Shown here piece after piece: positions 21,534 through 32,264 of a DNA stretch of 64,000 nucleotides. This stretch comes from Rhizophlyctis rosea (lineage: Eukaryota; Chytridiomycota; Chytridiomycetes; Rhizophlyctidales; Rhizophlyctidaceae): positions 1-64,000 of the forward strand of contig JADGJC010000103.1 in the NCBI GenBank assembly GCA_027596075.1. The letters run 5' to 3'. Position numbers and translations under genes: made by a program. Position 1 is the first letter of the stretch. Each line of letters opens with the position of its first letter. Under the pieces are notes generated by a model. The model was not told the origin of the DNA, did not search any database, and was given only the letters and a program-made list of their open reading frames with translations.

Positions 21534-22078
21534 AAAGCCGACCAGTGACATAGTGTCCAAACACTCTCCGCCCAATGCCCATCACTCCCTAAGAACACAA
21601 TTCCTCCACACATACACACACAACCACAACGAAACAACACACAAGCGCAAAAGATATCAAAGTGCAGATGTATTTTTGTACATGTGAAAAGCGAAAACAA
21701 AAAAACGGAAGACACGGGGAAGGGAAAAGACAAAATATCCCGGCGCGGCGCTTATATGGGTGATACTCTAACAAAAAGACGAAGCCAAAGGAAAGCATTA
21801 GTAAAGAACATGAGGCGCAAAGAACAGACTTTTTGCTTCCAAAAGAGGTGCTGACGTAAATACCTTTATATCGCCTGCTACCGCTGATCCTTTTTCCAAC
21901 ATGTTTCTTTTCCAGTGTAGACTGTGAAAAACGGCTAACGGCCTACATCTTTGGTTTTGAGGTATGCGGAGGAGCGCTAGGACTCAACTATGTCAGGTAA
22001 GATAGTGAAGAATGTCAGCATTGAAACATTGGTAAAACTAAGATTGGGTGCCTGTTAGTACTCACCAACATCTTCCGC

Positions 22079-22985
22079 TCAAGTGGACGCATGCACAATG
22101 TAAATCAGCTTGCTCTGTTTTTGAATGATCTCCAGGTTGCCGCGGCGGTAGTGGCAGTCAGAGTTGCTTTGGTGGGTTTCCTGATGTGAAAATAGTAAGT
22201 AAAGCATGATGCGCCCACCAGGTGTGAAGGGTAAAAGACATACAATCAACAAGTCCTGGAAATCGTCCGTCATGAAGTCAATGATGTCGTGCTGGAAGTA
22301 GTCCCTCTGTTGCAACAAACGTCAAGATTTATTGGTTTCCCACAAGATGCCAAAACTACACAACATAACACCGCGGAGTCCGTCGCGTATTCGGAACACT
22401 TTGAGTAGTCGATCCAATCAGCGAACTGGAAGGCAGACCGGCAGGTCTGCGCGCCGCTCGATCCCGGAATGTGCCCCGCCGCGTTCATCCTCGGGCTCCC
22501 GCTCCTGGCGATGTTCGAGTCGCCGTGTTCCATTTGTTCCGGTGCGTAGTATCCTTGGACGGGAGAGCCGCTGTTTGTGTAGTTGGGGAATTGCCCGCCT
22601 GCGTACCCTCCTCCTCCGTACGATCCGCCCGCCCCGCATGAAGGCGACGGTGCGCCGCCACCACCACCGTAGGCGCCCGTGTTTGTCGTCGTTGGCCGGG
22701 TCTGTCCGGAAGGAGTTTGCGCGGCCAAGGGACCCCGGGATCCTGCGGAGGTTGCTTGGGTCGTTCCGATCGCCTTGTTGGCGGGATTCATCATTGCGGG
22801 GTCCCTCCTGGTGGAAATCTGGTCAGCGAGTTGGTAAAAGGATGTCATGAAGAAGTCATATTGTACCTGGCGTGCCTGTCATCCTCCTCGCTGAAGGTGA
22901 GCGCCGATCGGACGCGCCCGGAGGCGGGCTTTGCGGCGGACTTCTTGCGAGCGTAGTGTGTGGGGTGGGTGGTGATGCGGCCCAT
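22079..22985 (-). CDS. Array family protein D (unrecognised, glycine-rich linker)
   Basis: Function is not recognised. Exon 1 from the ATG at 22985 is basic (HYARKKSAAKPASGRVR). A GTACAA...CACCAG intron joins DDRHA to RRDPAMMNP. The middle is glycine/serine-rich low complexity (AYGGGGGAPSPSCGAGG and SYGGGGYAGGQF). Then come FQFADWIDYSKCSEYATDSA and, on two further exons, RDYFQHDIIDFMTDDFQDLL and RRGNLEIIQKQSKLIYIVHAST with a stop at 22079. The last two exons correspond to MEHFLELRMDDFIKM and LADILYKTAGELTMEG of gene B, but identity is low and the entry helix seen in A-C is not clear. This is the most diverged member. The basic start is again followed by a low-complexity linker of different composition. 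Confidence 0.52.
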
Positions 22986-23480
22986 TCTGACGGTCGGCAG
23001 GACTGAACAATAGGGTTTAGTTGTCACTGCGACTGTAACGAGAGAGAAACAGTGCACCAGATTCAGAGAGTGATCGTGCGCACCTTGTTTGCTTTTGTAT
23101 TATACTGATGCACGATCAACACCACTGAAAAGAGAAATAAAGGAGGTGAGTGAAGTCAGTTTTGCTCACTAATTGTCTACAAGGAGTGGCATAAAAACTT
23201 GTCAGCCGTCATAGTACACACCTGTAAAATATCAAGGTACCTGATATCGAGTAATTGGGGTGAAAGTTTCCATAGGTGCCACTTGAGGTCTACCCAACAG
23301 GTTCGAGGGTTGGAGAGGCTGGCAGCTTTGGCATCCGAGTTCGGTCATATTGGCGATCTATGTGTGCCTGGTCTGATTGTCTGATTGATTTCACGTGACT
23401 GATGGACCGTGAGTCAGTCTGACAAAGACTGATTGGCACCATCAGATGACAGAGATCGGCATCTGGATCCACATAAAGGG
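22986..23480. promoter_or_regulatory. Divergent promoter, unit 4 (CACGTG)
   Basis: It has CACGTGACTGA at about 23392, TGATTG motifs on both sides, and CACATAAAGG near 23469 in the position of the TATA box of units 1 and 3. Confidence 0.5.
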
Positions 23481-24260
23481 CAGTGCCAAGTTCCAACCCA
23501 CCACCCATTCTCATGTCCAACGGCACGTCTTCCACACCCTTCACACATGGCACTTCGGGTAAGAATCTATCCTACAATATCCATCCAGTCATCCATTTTC
23601 TTACTATGATCAAAAGCTTCAGCATCCGCACATACTCTCTGGTTCTTCCTGCACTCCAAGTCAAGAATCAAGTGTCGACTAGTCGAGCCCGTCAACCTGG
23701 CGTTCCTGGTCGGCCGCAAGGCAAGAAACCCACCTGGTTGAGCCCGAGAAGCTCTTTGCTTTGGGGTTCCCAGTGCTTTGCAGGTGAGTGGGGGCGGTGA
23801 CCAGGTGAAGGGAGGAGGAGGAGAGTGGACGACGTCATGCAAGAGCGTGTGGGCTTTTTGTCCCTGGCTTGGTGGTTATGCTGCGGCGCCAGTCTCGTGC
23901 TTGTTCGCTTCGGTGGGCTCGGTTGTGTGGTTAGTTAGTGCCGCTTTGCAAGTCCTCCTTTCCGGGTGTCACCAACGCCATCGTTTTCGTATAACGTCAA
24001 ACCGGGCAGATCTTGCCTCTCTAAACCATCCTTCCCTTTGCATACGCCGTTTTTCAAGACTTGCGTGCAATCCGTAGCTCCCGCTTGGGAACCGTAATAG
24101 CCGGGTCAACTCTTTCTTAGAGAGTATGTCAATTAATTGTGTTATATCACGTTAATCAGAAAAATATAATCAATGGAAGTCCGTTTGTTTCTCAAAGATA
24201 ACAATCAAGTCTCTGTATGTCGTTTGCGGTCCTGTTCCTTCTCACGAATCCTGTGTTTTT
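23480..24260 (+). ncRNA. Structured spliced transcript (beta/gamma), unit 4
   Basis: Fourth copy. A small ATG-led exon (23514 on) ends at a GGTAAGA donor. The core at 23733-23772 has CTGG left, CCAG right and GAGC...GCTC inside. GTGAGT is at 23783. The intron has GGGCTTTTTGTCCC (23851-23864), where an A-U pair has become G-U. It ends with CTCTAAACC and a weak acceptor near 24060. The 3' part (CCGTAGCTCCC...ACCGTAATAGCCGGG, then GTCGTTTGCGGTCC) matches unit 1 closely. The reading frame across the core differs from unit 1. Confidence 0.47.
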
Positions 24261-25106
24261 CTTACGCAATGTCATGCGAAATGTGTCCAAAGCGACCTCT
24301 TGCATCGCCTACAACCAGTTCATAGCTAGGATATGTATGGGGTGCGCGTAGCATCGTGGAGCGCAAAAGTCAATTGGGGAATCACTTCTGAATTTCGTTG
24401 AGAGGAGGGACAGTCATGGTGCCTGCAAGGCTTTGCCGATATCCATGATCTCATGATGCCCTTGATGCGGGGTTGCGCTCAGAAAGAAATCCATGCACAG
24501 TGCCTGAAATTTACACTGAAACCAAAGGACGACGTCCTCATGGTGACAGGATGACTACTTATCACCTAGGCCGTCCTCCTTCCATGCATCTTCTCTTTCC
24601 GGGGTCGATGAAATGATATGCCCCGCATGTCTAAACCGGCGTTTGCGTTGCAGCTGTTTTTCTTTTTCAGAGTATTGTCAATTCGTTGATTCATGTAACA
24701 TTGCATCATGTCATAATTATCATAAGCTATGTCAAACTCACTACGGTTCTGGATAACTTACGGCGTGTTTGTTGTTGCGCGAGTCATTACTTTTGCTACC
24801 TTGCTTGACGCCATAATGTTCCGGAACGTACAATCAACGCTGCTCAGCACTGTGTCTATCAGTTCCATTGCCGGACTTGTCTACCACCGCCATTCGCCGC
24901 CGATGGTCCAGCGTTCTGCACAGGGCTCCAATTACATGTCTGCTTTCCATACTCTGCATATTTTGCCAACTCGCATCCCATGGCAAACTCACTATTGGTG
25001 CAGCTATCTTACCCGCATTATTTGGGAAGCGGGCGTGATACGTGAACTTTTCATGCACAACATCCAGAACCACAGCGCATTGTCCGTCATAACAGACGAG
25101 CAGCGT
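24261..25106. repeat. Partial fifth unit fragment
   Basis: About 24616-24720 repeats the intron end and gamma start of unit 3 (GTCTAAACC, GCGTTTGCGTTGCAGC, then a T-rich stretch and CATCATG). It has no core hairpin and no linked family gene. Flanking parts resemble 16.6-16.7 and 17.8-17.9 kb. No supported gene. Confidence 0.5.
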
Positions 25107-25901
25107 CTATTCATCTTCGGCATATCTAAGGTACCAATCCTCCACCGCAGCCTTCTGGTCCTCCGTCCCACTCTGCGGCGCAAAGTCCTGCTCCATAAAC
25201 TCCACAAAAGCCGCAAAAAACTCCTCAAAGCTCTCCGCAACCTTCCTGAACTTCTTCCCAGCAAATTTATCCACCACAACCGTGCCAAACTCTTCCTTCG
25301 CCGGATCTAAGCAAATGTAGAACCCAAACTCCTCGCAACAGTCGTCAATATCGGAGTCAAAGTCCATTTCGAGTTGTGCGTAGCCCTGGCCGTAGGGTTT
25401 TGGGTGCGGCGTGGGGGAGAGGGTGGGGAGACCAAAGGTTGCGGTTGTGGCGGGGGTGGTGTTGTAGGTTAGGAGGAGGTATTCGGCTAGGCCGGGGGGG
25501 AGGCGGACGGATTTGGAGGTTGGTTGGGCGGAGAGGGAGTCGTGGACTTCGTCGAGGATTTCGGAGAGTTCGTCGGGGACTTGGATGCCCTTTATGGCGC
25601 TGAATTCGGCGGGGAAGGTGGATTTGAGGGTGTCGAGGCCTCTACGGATGGAGCTTTGTATATCGGCTCTGAAATTTTGGGGCGTCGGGTGATAGAAGTT
25701 AGGTGCTGTAGCTGCCGAAAGTGAGTGGAAAGTAGCAAGAGGATGTTTACCTTTGGGACCTAATAAATCCGTCTCTCTGTCCTTTTGGGACAGACTTGAT
25801 ACCGGGGTACGATACGAGTTCGTCAAATACGCCCATTGCTGAGAAAAGGCCTGGTCAACTGTCACGCCCACACGGAGCTGTTTCTCGGCGTCAGAATTCA
25901 T
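25107..25901 (-). CDS. SUKH (SMI1/KNR4)-like protein
   Basis: A 264-codon frame, possibly with one 39 bp in-frame intron (GTAAACATC...GGCAG, about 25753-25715) near residue 50. The helical N-terminal half (FRADIQSSIRRGLDTLKSTF) leads to a SUKH-type core. That core has LPPGLAEYLLLTYN (the family's LPxxyxxfL start), an acidic turn (DFDSDIDDCCEE), ICLDPAKEEFGTVVVDKF (the usual hydrophobic-acid-glycine strand pair) and VAESFEEFFAAFVEFM (the closing SFeeFL helix). In fungi SMI1/KNR4 proteins scaffold cell-wall and stress signalling. In bacteria the same fold serves as immunity proteins. Which role applies here cannot be told. It sits between the array and Dicer and runs opposite to Dicer. Assignment rests on motif pattern only. 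Confidence 0.55.
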   Translation of the reverse strand: MNSDAEKQLRVGVTVDQAFSQQWAYLTNSYRTPVSSLSQKDRETDLLGPKGKHPLATFHSLSAATAPNFYHPTPQNFRADIQSSIRRGLDTLKSTFPAEFSAIKGIQVPDELSEILDEVHDSLSAQPTSKSVRLPPGLAEYLLLTYNTTPATTATFGLPTLSPTPHPKPYGQGYAQLEMDFDSDIDDCCEEFGFYICLDPAKEEFGTVVVDKFAGKKFRKVAESFEEFFAAFVEFMEQDFAPQSGTEDQKAAVEDWYLRYAEDE

Positions 25902-26336
25902 ACCTGAATTCTATCAGGACTTCAATGATGAAACAAAAACACGTCTTTTGAAGGTACGGTTTCAGGATGTACCAGGAGCAAAACCTATCAAAGCGTTTGC
26001 TGGAGAGACGGATGGAGGTGGAGAGTTGAAGGTGTCAGCACTGTCAGGTCTCTGAGGTTCGGAAGAGAAAGTTGGTCTAATTTTGGCCACAGGCCGCCGC
26101 CACACTGCGCAGCTGGGGCAACTTTTGACATGTCTGAAGAGTGTCCCACACTTGTCTCTGCACCATCTTTCCATCGCTTCCTCACGATGGGCAGGTTATG
26201 GCTGCGAAGCAGGGAAGGGCACTTCACTATCATAGATACATAGCGGCAAGAACACCGTTCGCACCCGTCAACGCGGCATAACTTAGTGCAGTACACGCAC
26301 TGTCCCGACGATCTGCACGCGATTTTGAAGCTCACG
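25902..26336. promoter_or_regulatory. Divergent intergenic region upstream of Dicer
   Basis: This 435 bp region separates the SUKH-like gene (minus) from Dicer (plus). No TATA box or repeat was seen. A 115-codon minus frame here lacks any recognisable domain. Confidence 0.35.
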
Positions 26337-29300
26337 ATGGATCAGCTACGAGATCCACTTGTGCTGGAACGTGGCGATAAGAGAGTTCGAGTGAATCCTT
26401 CAGAGGCTCAGTTCGTACAGCAAGGAGACAAGAGGTTCAAGCTGGGGCAGCAGCCGTCGGAAGGTAAAGCGAGCACTTGGTGATTCCACGCGTTCTAACC
26501 GGTGCACCACTTGTGCCCTACTCACTCGCGTTGAACTCCTCTTCTGGAACTCCCATAGATCCAGCGTCTTCGCAAACCGTAGCCGATCCGTTTGCGTCGG
26601 CTACTCCAACCGTTGAAACCGACTCAACACAGTCCAATTCGCTGTCAGCCCTAGCGGGAGACTTAGCAGACTCCTTGCCGGTCGACCAATACAAAACCCT
26701 GCTGCCAATGCTGTCACATACTGTTCGAAAGTATCAGCAACAACTATTCGAGAAGGCGAAGCACGAGAATGTGATTGCGGTCCTTAATACTGGGAGCGGG
26801 AAGGTTGGCAGTCGTTGTGTGTCCTTTTTGCCGCAAGAGCATGAATTTCATCGAGTAAATCGCGCAGACCCTGATAGCTGTAATGCTCATCCGATGGATG
26901 GCAATGCTGGAAGCGAAACGCATCAGAACGGTAATGTTGTGAAGATCTGTAGCACGAAGGCTGTGTCCCTAAAAGATCAAATAGTCCCCCAACACACCAA
27001 AACGCATCTGTCTCTTCCTTGTCCCAATCGTGCCCTTGGTCCTACAACACGAGAGATACATCCGGCAAAATTGTGATCTGAAACTGAAACACTATTATGG
27101 GGCCATGCAAATGGAGAAGGTGCGTTTTCAAATCCACGCTTATTCCGAAGGATATAAACAAACTTTTTGTTTACACATATCACAAATAGTGGGACGAGGA
27201 GCGCTGGAAGTCGGAGATTGAGGAAGCTGATGTCATGGTCATGACGGCCGATATAGCTTTGCATATGTTGGAGCGGGCGTTTATTACCATGAAGCAGGTT
27301 TGTTTTGCATGATTAGTGGGGCAATTGAAGCGTAGAAGTGTTCATCTTTTTGGTAGATATATCTCATAATCTTCGATGAAGCGCACCATACGAAAAAGGC
27401 ACATGCGTATAATCAGATCATGAGCATTCACTATGCTCGAAGTCCGTCAGAGAATCGGCCGAAGATTTTTGGTAAGTTCAACTCATTGACACGCAGGCAC
27501 GAGAACGCGACGTCTAATCATCCCACAGGCATGACAGCGAGTCCTGTTGTAAAACGGTCCGATGCTTCTGTTGCCATCAAGTAAGTCACTAAACGTTATC
27601 AACTCCGCATCACCGGCCCTGACAGTGAGCTCGCAGTCAACTAGAAAATAGCTTGTGCAGCAAGGCATACACGGCCGACATCGTGGATCTAGCAGCTCAT
27701 ATCACGCAACCCGATGAAGTTGTGTTATACTATGACTTGGGACCGGTTTACGACCTGCCGAAAGCTTATCTTGTTGCGCATGAGCATGAGGCGGATCGGT
27801 TTGCGCAGATTGAGAAGAAGTTGTCGAGTATGTTGGATATATGTGATGAGCTTGGACCTTGGTGAGATTTGGCTTTTTGGACGTGTGTGGAGGACTTAAC
27901 TTAGATTTGGAGTGGATAGGTGTGCGAGCTTCGTCTTCATGGAAAGTCTGAATGAAATAGAGCGAAAGACGCAAAATCGCACCACTGCACAGACGTTGCA
28001 ACCCTTATCCTTAGACCCCAAAACACGTAAACAAAACGAAAGCTTGCTCGAAACTATCGGCAAAATCCGAGCGGACTGCGGAGATGTCGCTAGAACCATG
28101 CCTACAGAGGCCGACCTCTCACCTAAGGTCGTTGCCCTCTTTCAGAGGCTCAAAAGCTACAAGGATTTGCCTGCATTCTGCTGCATAGTGTTTGTACAGC
28201 GTCGAGCGACGGCGAGGGTTTTGGGGCATTTGTTGAGGAAGTGGGAGGGGTTGGAGTTTTTGAGGGTTGGGGTTTTGGTGGGGCATGGTGTTGGGGGTAG
28301 TGTGAATGATCCGGATGCGTTCATGAGGGTTAGGGAGCAGACTGAGACGGTAGGTGATCTCTAAGGATCAAGGTTGGGAGTTTGTTTAGTGATTGACGTT
28401 TATGTTTGACTGTTGTGTGTAGGTGCGGCGGTTTGGGAGTGGGGAGTTGAATCTTTTGGTTGCGACGCAGGTGAGTCAACATTACATACTTTGCGAGGTG
28501 TGAAGTCACTGCATTCCTTACGCTCGAAGTGCAGGTAGCAGAAGAAGGCCTAGACATCCAGCCATGTAAAGTCGTAATAAGATTCGACATGTTCCAAAAC
28601 CTCGCTGCGTATATCCAAAGCCGCGGACGGGCCCGGCATCCTTATTCGCAATTTGTTGTGATGGCCGCGTCGAACTATCCGGTGCATGCAGAGTTACTGG
28701 AAGGAATCAAAGCCGAGGACCAGCGGATGCGAGCTACCTTGGCTGAACGCGCGAAGATGGAGGGATACCAAGACGACGACGAGAACGAGGGCGTAGGTGA
28801 CGATGAATTGGCGGGGATATTGTATGTTGTCGAATCGACGGGGGCGAGCGTGAGCATGGCTACGGCCATCCGCTCTGTGAATCATTACTGTGATTTGCTC
28901 CCACGGGACGGATTTACGAATTTGGGGGCGGAGTATGTAACGAGTGGGAATGATGAGGGGACGGCGTTCCATACGGAGATTGTTATGCCTCGGACGGTGC
29001 CGAGGGAGTGTCGGAGGGTTGTTGGTGGGGTGCAGAGCAGTAAGAAGAAGGCTAAGAGGGCGGCGGCTTTTGAGATGGTTAAGGTGTTGCATCAGGCGGG
29101 GGAGTTGGATGAGAGGTTGAGGCCTGTTGTTTTGCAGTTTCGGGAGGTGGTGGAGAGGGTTGTGCCCGAGGGGAGTGGAGGTGGGGTTTGTGAGGTTAGG
29201 ATGCATGTGCCTAGGGCTTTTGCGGAGAGTTGGGGGGATGGGGTCGTTGCATGTTTGACGTTGTTGAGAGGTGTGGGTAGGGATGGGAGGGAGAGGGTGC

Positions 29301-31780
29301 TTGATTTGGCGATTTTGAGTGTAAGTGAGGTTGATGTTCCGCAGTTCACATTGGATGTTGGGTTGTCGTCAGTCAATACATGTACAACCGTTACGTGGAC
29401 TAAAGAGCGGATCGATTTGGTTTCCATTTCGAAGATTCGGAAATTCCACTATCATCTCTTCACTGGGCTGCTAAGGAGCAAGATCAGCCCTGAGACGAAG
29501 TGGAATCCACTTGTTGTGCCGATTCGTCCGGGGATGAGTGCGAGTAGAAGTCTGGCGCAGATGTTGGATTGGACTGTTATTGACGGGTGTCAACGGGATG
29601 AGATAGAGCCGTTAACGGCACGAAAGGCGTTTGAGGATCTGGTTGTTGTGGATCGGTTGCGGTATGAACGCAAGTATGTGCTAGGAGATGTTGTACCGGG
29701 TGCATCACCGTATACTCCGTTGGCGATGGGGAAGTTTGCGAATGTTGCGGAGGTATGTGCAGCTTTCTTGGTGTTTTCTTGATTTTGTTGATTGAACATT
29801 TGGCTGACTTACATGCCCCGTTCCCCCTTGCCATCGTCTAGTTTTACGGATTCCGCTTACATTGCAAAGAGCGCATCTTGGAAACTCAAGCCGTTTTTCA
29901 CGCCACGACGGTGCCGCACATTGCGCAGAACGACGGGGAAGACTTTTCCAAGACGACGACGTACCTCATTCCTCAATTCTGCACCGTTCATCCGATACCA
30001 GCACGGCTGCTTGCTGGTGACGCGCTACTGATGCCGCTCATCCTTCGTCGACTGCACCACCTTCTCACTGTGCACGACTTTCTGCTCGGTCAAGGGGTGA
30101 GGCTACGTGCTCCGCTGTCGACAAGTTTTTCCGCGTCGCTGGAGAATTTGTCGTCGGCGTTGACAGCGCCTAAAGGTGCTGAGCCGCGGAATTATGAGAG
30201 ACTTGAGATATTGGGTGATGCGTTTTTGAAGGTGTTGCAAACTGTGCATTTGTTTGTGCATCATCCGGAGCGGCAGGAGGGGTGGCTTTCTGTTGCGAGG
30301 AATAGGGCGGAGAATAATGGGGTTTTGCAAGGTGAGAGATGTTCTGATTGTGTACTCAAGATTGCTCTGGATGACTGATGATGTCTTGACAGAGCATGCG
30401 GTGCAGACGGGCGTGGCAGGTTTTGTGTTGAGTGAGCCATTATCACGTCGGACGTGGGTACCGCCTTCGACGGATGATGTGACTGTGATGCAGGAGCAGG
30501 GTGATAAGACGTTGGCAGATGTTGTGGAGGCTGTTATTGGGGCGAATGTTTTGGATGGGGGCGTTCGAGGCGGGTCGATGGCTGCACGGTATTTGATGGA
30601 CGATTCATATCAAGTTGATTGGTCGCGATATGCTGCCATTTGGAAGGAGAAAAGGCCTAAGGTGGGGTCTGAAGAGAGCCGGGCTGCGTATTTGGCTCAG
30701 ATGGAAGTCACGGTGAACAAGGTGCAGGGGCGGTTGGGGTATAGGTTCAAGGAGCCTTTGTGTTTGGTGGAAGCTTTGACGCATCCGACTGCTGTGATAC
30801 CGCTTGATGCTGAAAGCTATCAACGGTTGGAGTTTTTGGGTATGTGGTCATGGGAGGTGCTTGAGAGTATTGGATCTTGATTAACCCAATCATCAGGTGA
30901 TTCGGCATTGACCTTCCTCATCATGCGGTACATTTATAATCTTCCAGCAATGTGCACACAAGGGCCCGGTCCATTGACGACATTGCGCGCCGAGATGGTG
31001 AACAACCAGTTCCTGGCATGCGTAGCCTGCTCTCTGCATTTGCCTAGAAATCTGAACCATATGAGTCCGTACCTCGCTCGGGCTCTTACCAATTTTGGGA
31101 CGCATCTGGAGGACAGAGTTCGGGAGTCCAGGGATGTGGTATTGATGAAGCTATTGCAAGTTGATGGGCAAGAGGACAACATTTTGCCAGCAGCCAGCTC
31201 ATCAGACGCCGGTGTCAATGCTGCTGATCAGAAGGATCCTCCGTCGCCCTTGTTTTGGAATGACTTGCCCGCTGCACCGAAAGCGGCAGGCGATGTGTAT
31301 GAAGCTGTGATAGGGGCCGTCCTTGTGGATAGTGGATTCGATATCGAAGTAGCTTGGGATGTGGTCCGGCGGACTTTGGTGGAGGGTTGGTGGCGTAGGT
31401 TCGAACTGGAATTGGTTAGGTTGAGCGAGGAGGGTGCTAGGTTGGATCCAGTCAGCGAAATTATGCAAATGGTCGATCGGTTGAAATGTAGAAATTTCAC
31501 TACTGAGTATGTGATCTTTGTTTACGTCAATTGTTGGTTATCATTGCATTTTGTTTACTGTTCTTGTAGGATGATCTCCGATAAAGGGGGCGCACATTTC
31601 GATTGCCGGTTGTTGGTGCATGATAGGGTAATTGGTACGGGGAAGGCGGGGAGTAAGAAGGAGGCGAAGCGCATCGCTGCGACGGAGGCGATCAGCATTG
31701 CTCGGGCGGATTTGAATGCATTGACACAAATGTGTACTTGTGATGTTGAATCTGGGGAGGGGAATGGTGCTGGTGCTTGA
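26337..31780 (+). CDS. DCL: Dicer-like ribonuclease III (RNA interference)
   Basis: It cuts double-stranded RNA into small RNAs. About 15 exons can be joined into roughly 1,500 residues. The helicase has Walker A AVLNTGSGK-T split by an intron at 26802, FLVPIVPLVLQHERYIRQNC, HYYGAMQ, DEAHH (27375-27389), FGMTASP, FVQRRATARVLGHLL, VATQVAEEGLDIQPC and YIQSRGRARH. A dimerisation (DUF283-like) domain spans about 28830-29100. A PAZ-like end (FYGFRLHCKERIL, YLIPQFCTVHPIPARLL) lies near 29840-30010. RNase IIIa has YERLEILGDAFLK (30193-30230) and DVVEAVIGA. RNase IIIb has YQRLEFLG-DSALTFL across an intron and DVYEAVIGAVLVDSG. A C-terminal dsRNA-binding domain (FDCRLLVHDRVIGTGKAGSKKEAKRIAATEA) ends the protein. 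The metal-binding acidic residues of both RNase III domains are present, so it should be active. The start ATG is 26337 (MDQLRDPLVLERGD). Confidence 0.96.
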
Positions 31781-32264
31781 GGGAAAGATATGCAGCTGAG
31801 AATCAGAAAGAGGCACTTGACACAATTGTCAACGCCTCGATTTTCAGACTTATTTGTATAAATGTTCTTCGAATATTGTATATAGTTCTGTGCATTAACA
31901 CCCCACATGCATTGGAATGGAGTAAATGGCGAACTAATGAAGCATATTGATTATGTCATTTGGCTTTGTGGGGCTTGCGCCTGCGCCACTGCTGCGGGTC
32001 AAACACGGGCCAGGGAGGGACTTGGAAATTTTCGAACGTTTTCCCAGGTCTCCGGGTCGCTGCGGTTCCTCCCCATTTCCAAACAATTCAGATTTCAATT
32101 TTGAACCTTTCGCTGATAAAGGAGTACCATATTAGAATTTCGGGCGTCAACAGGCACCCGAGTCCCACACAGCTTGCTACTTACTTTTCGTATTTACGCG
32201 TACATAGTTAGATCTCTTCTCAGACTAGTATACACCAGATTCTTCTGGGCATCCCGTCATCCTA
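31781..32264. other. Intergenic, no gene seen
   Basis: Contains the Dicer 3' end and the topoisomerase promoter. No further gene supported. Confidence 0.4.

Larger units (their letters stand above)
21488..24260. repeat. Compound array unit 4
   Basis: Alpha element, gene D (minus), promoter with CACGTG, structured transcript (plus). Confidence 0.62.

Noticed and set aside
11111..25000. Transposon or LTR origin for the repeated units
   Set aside because: No transposase, reverse transcriptase, long terminal repeats or target-site duplications were seen; the gene order within units fits segmental duplication better. A short non-autonomous element for alpha alone stays possible.
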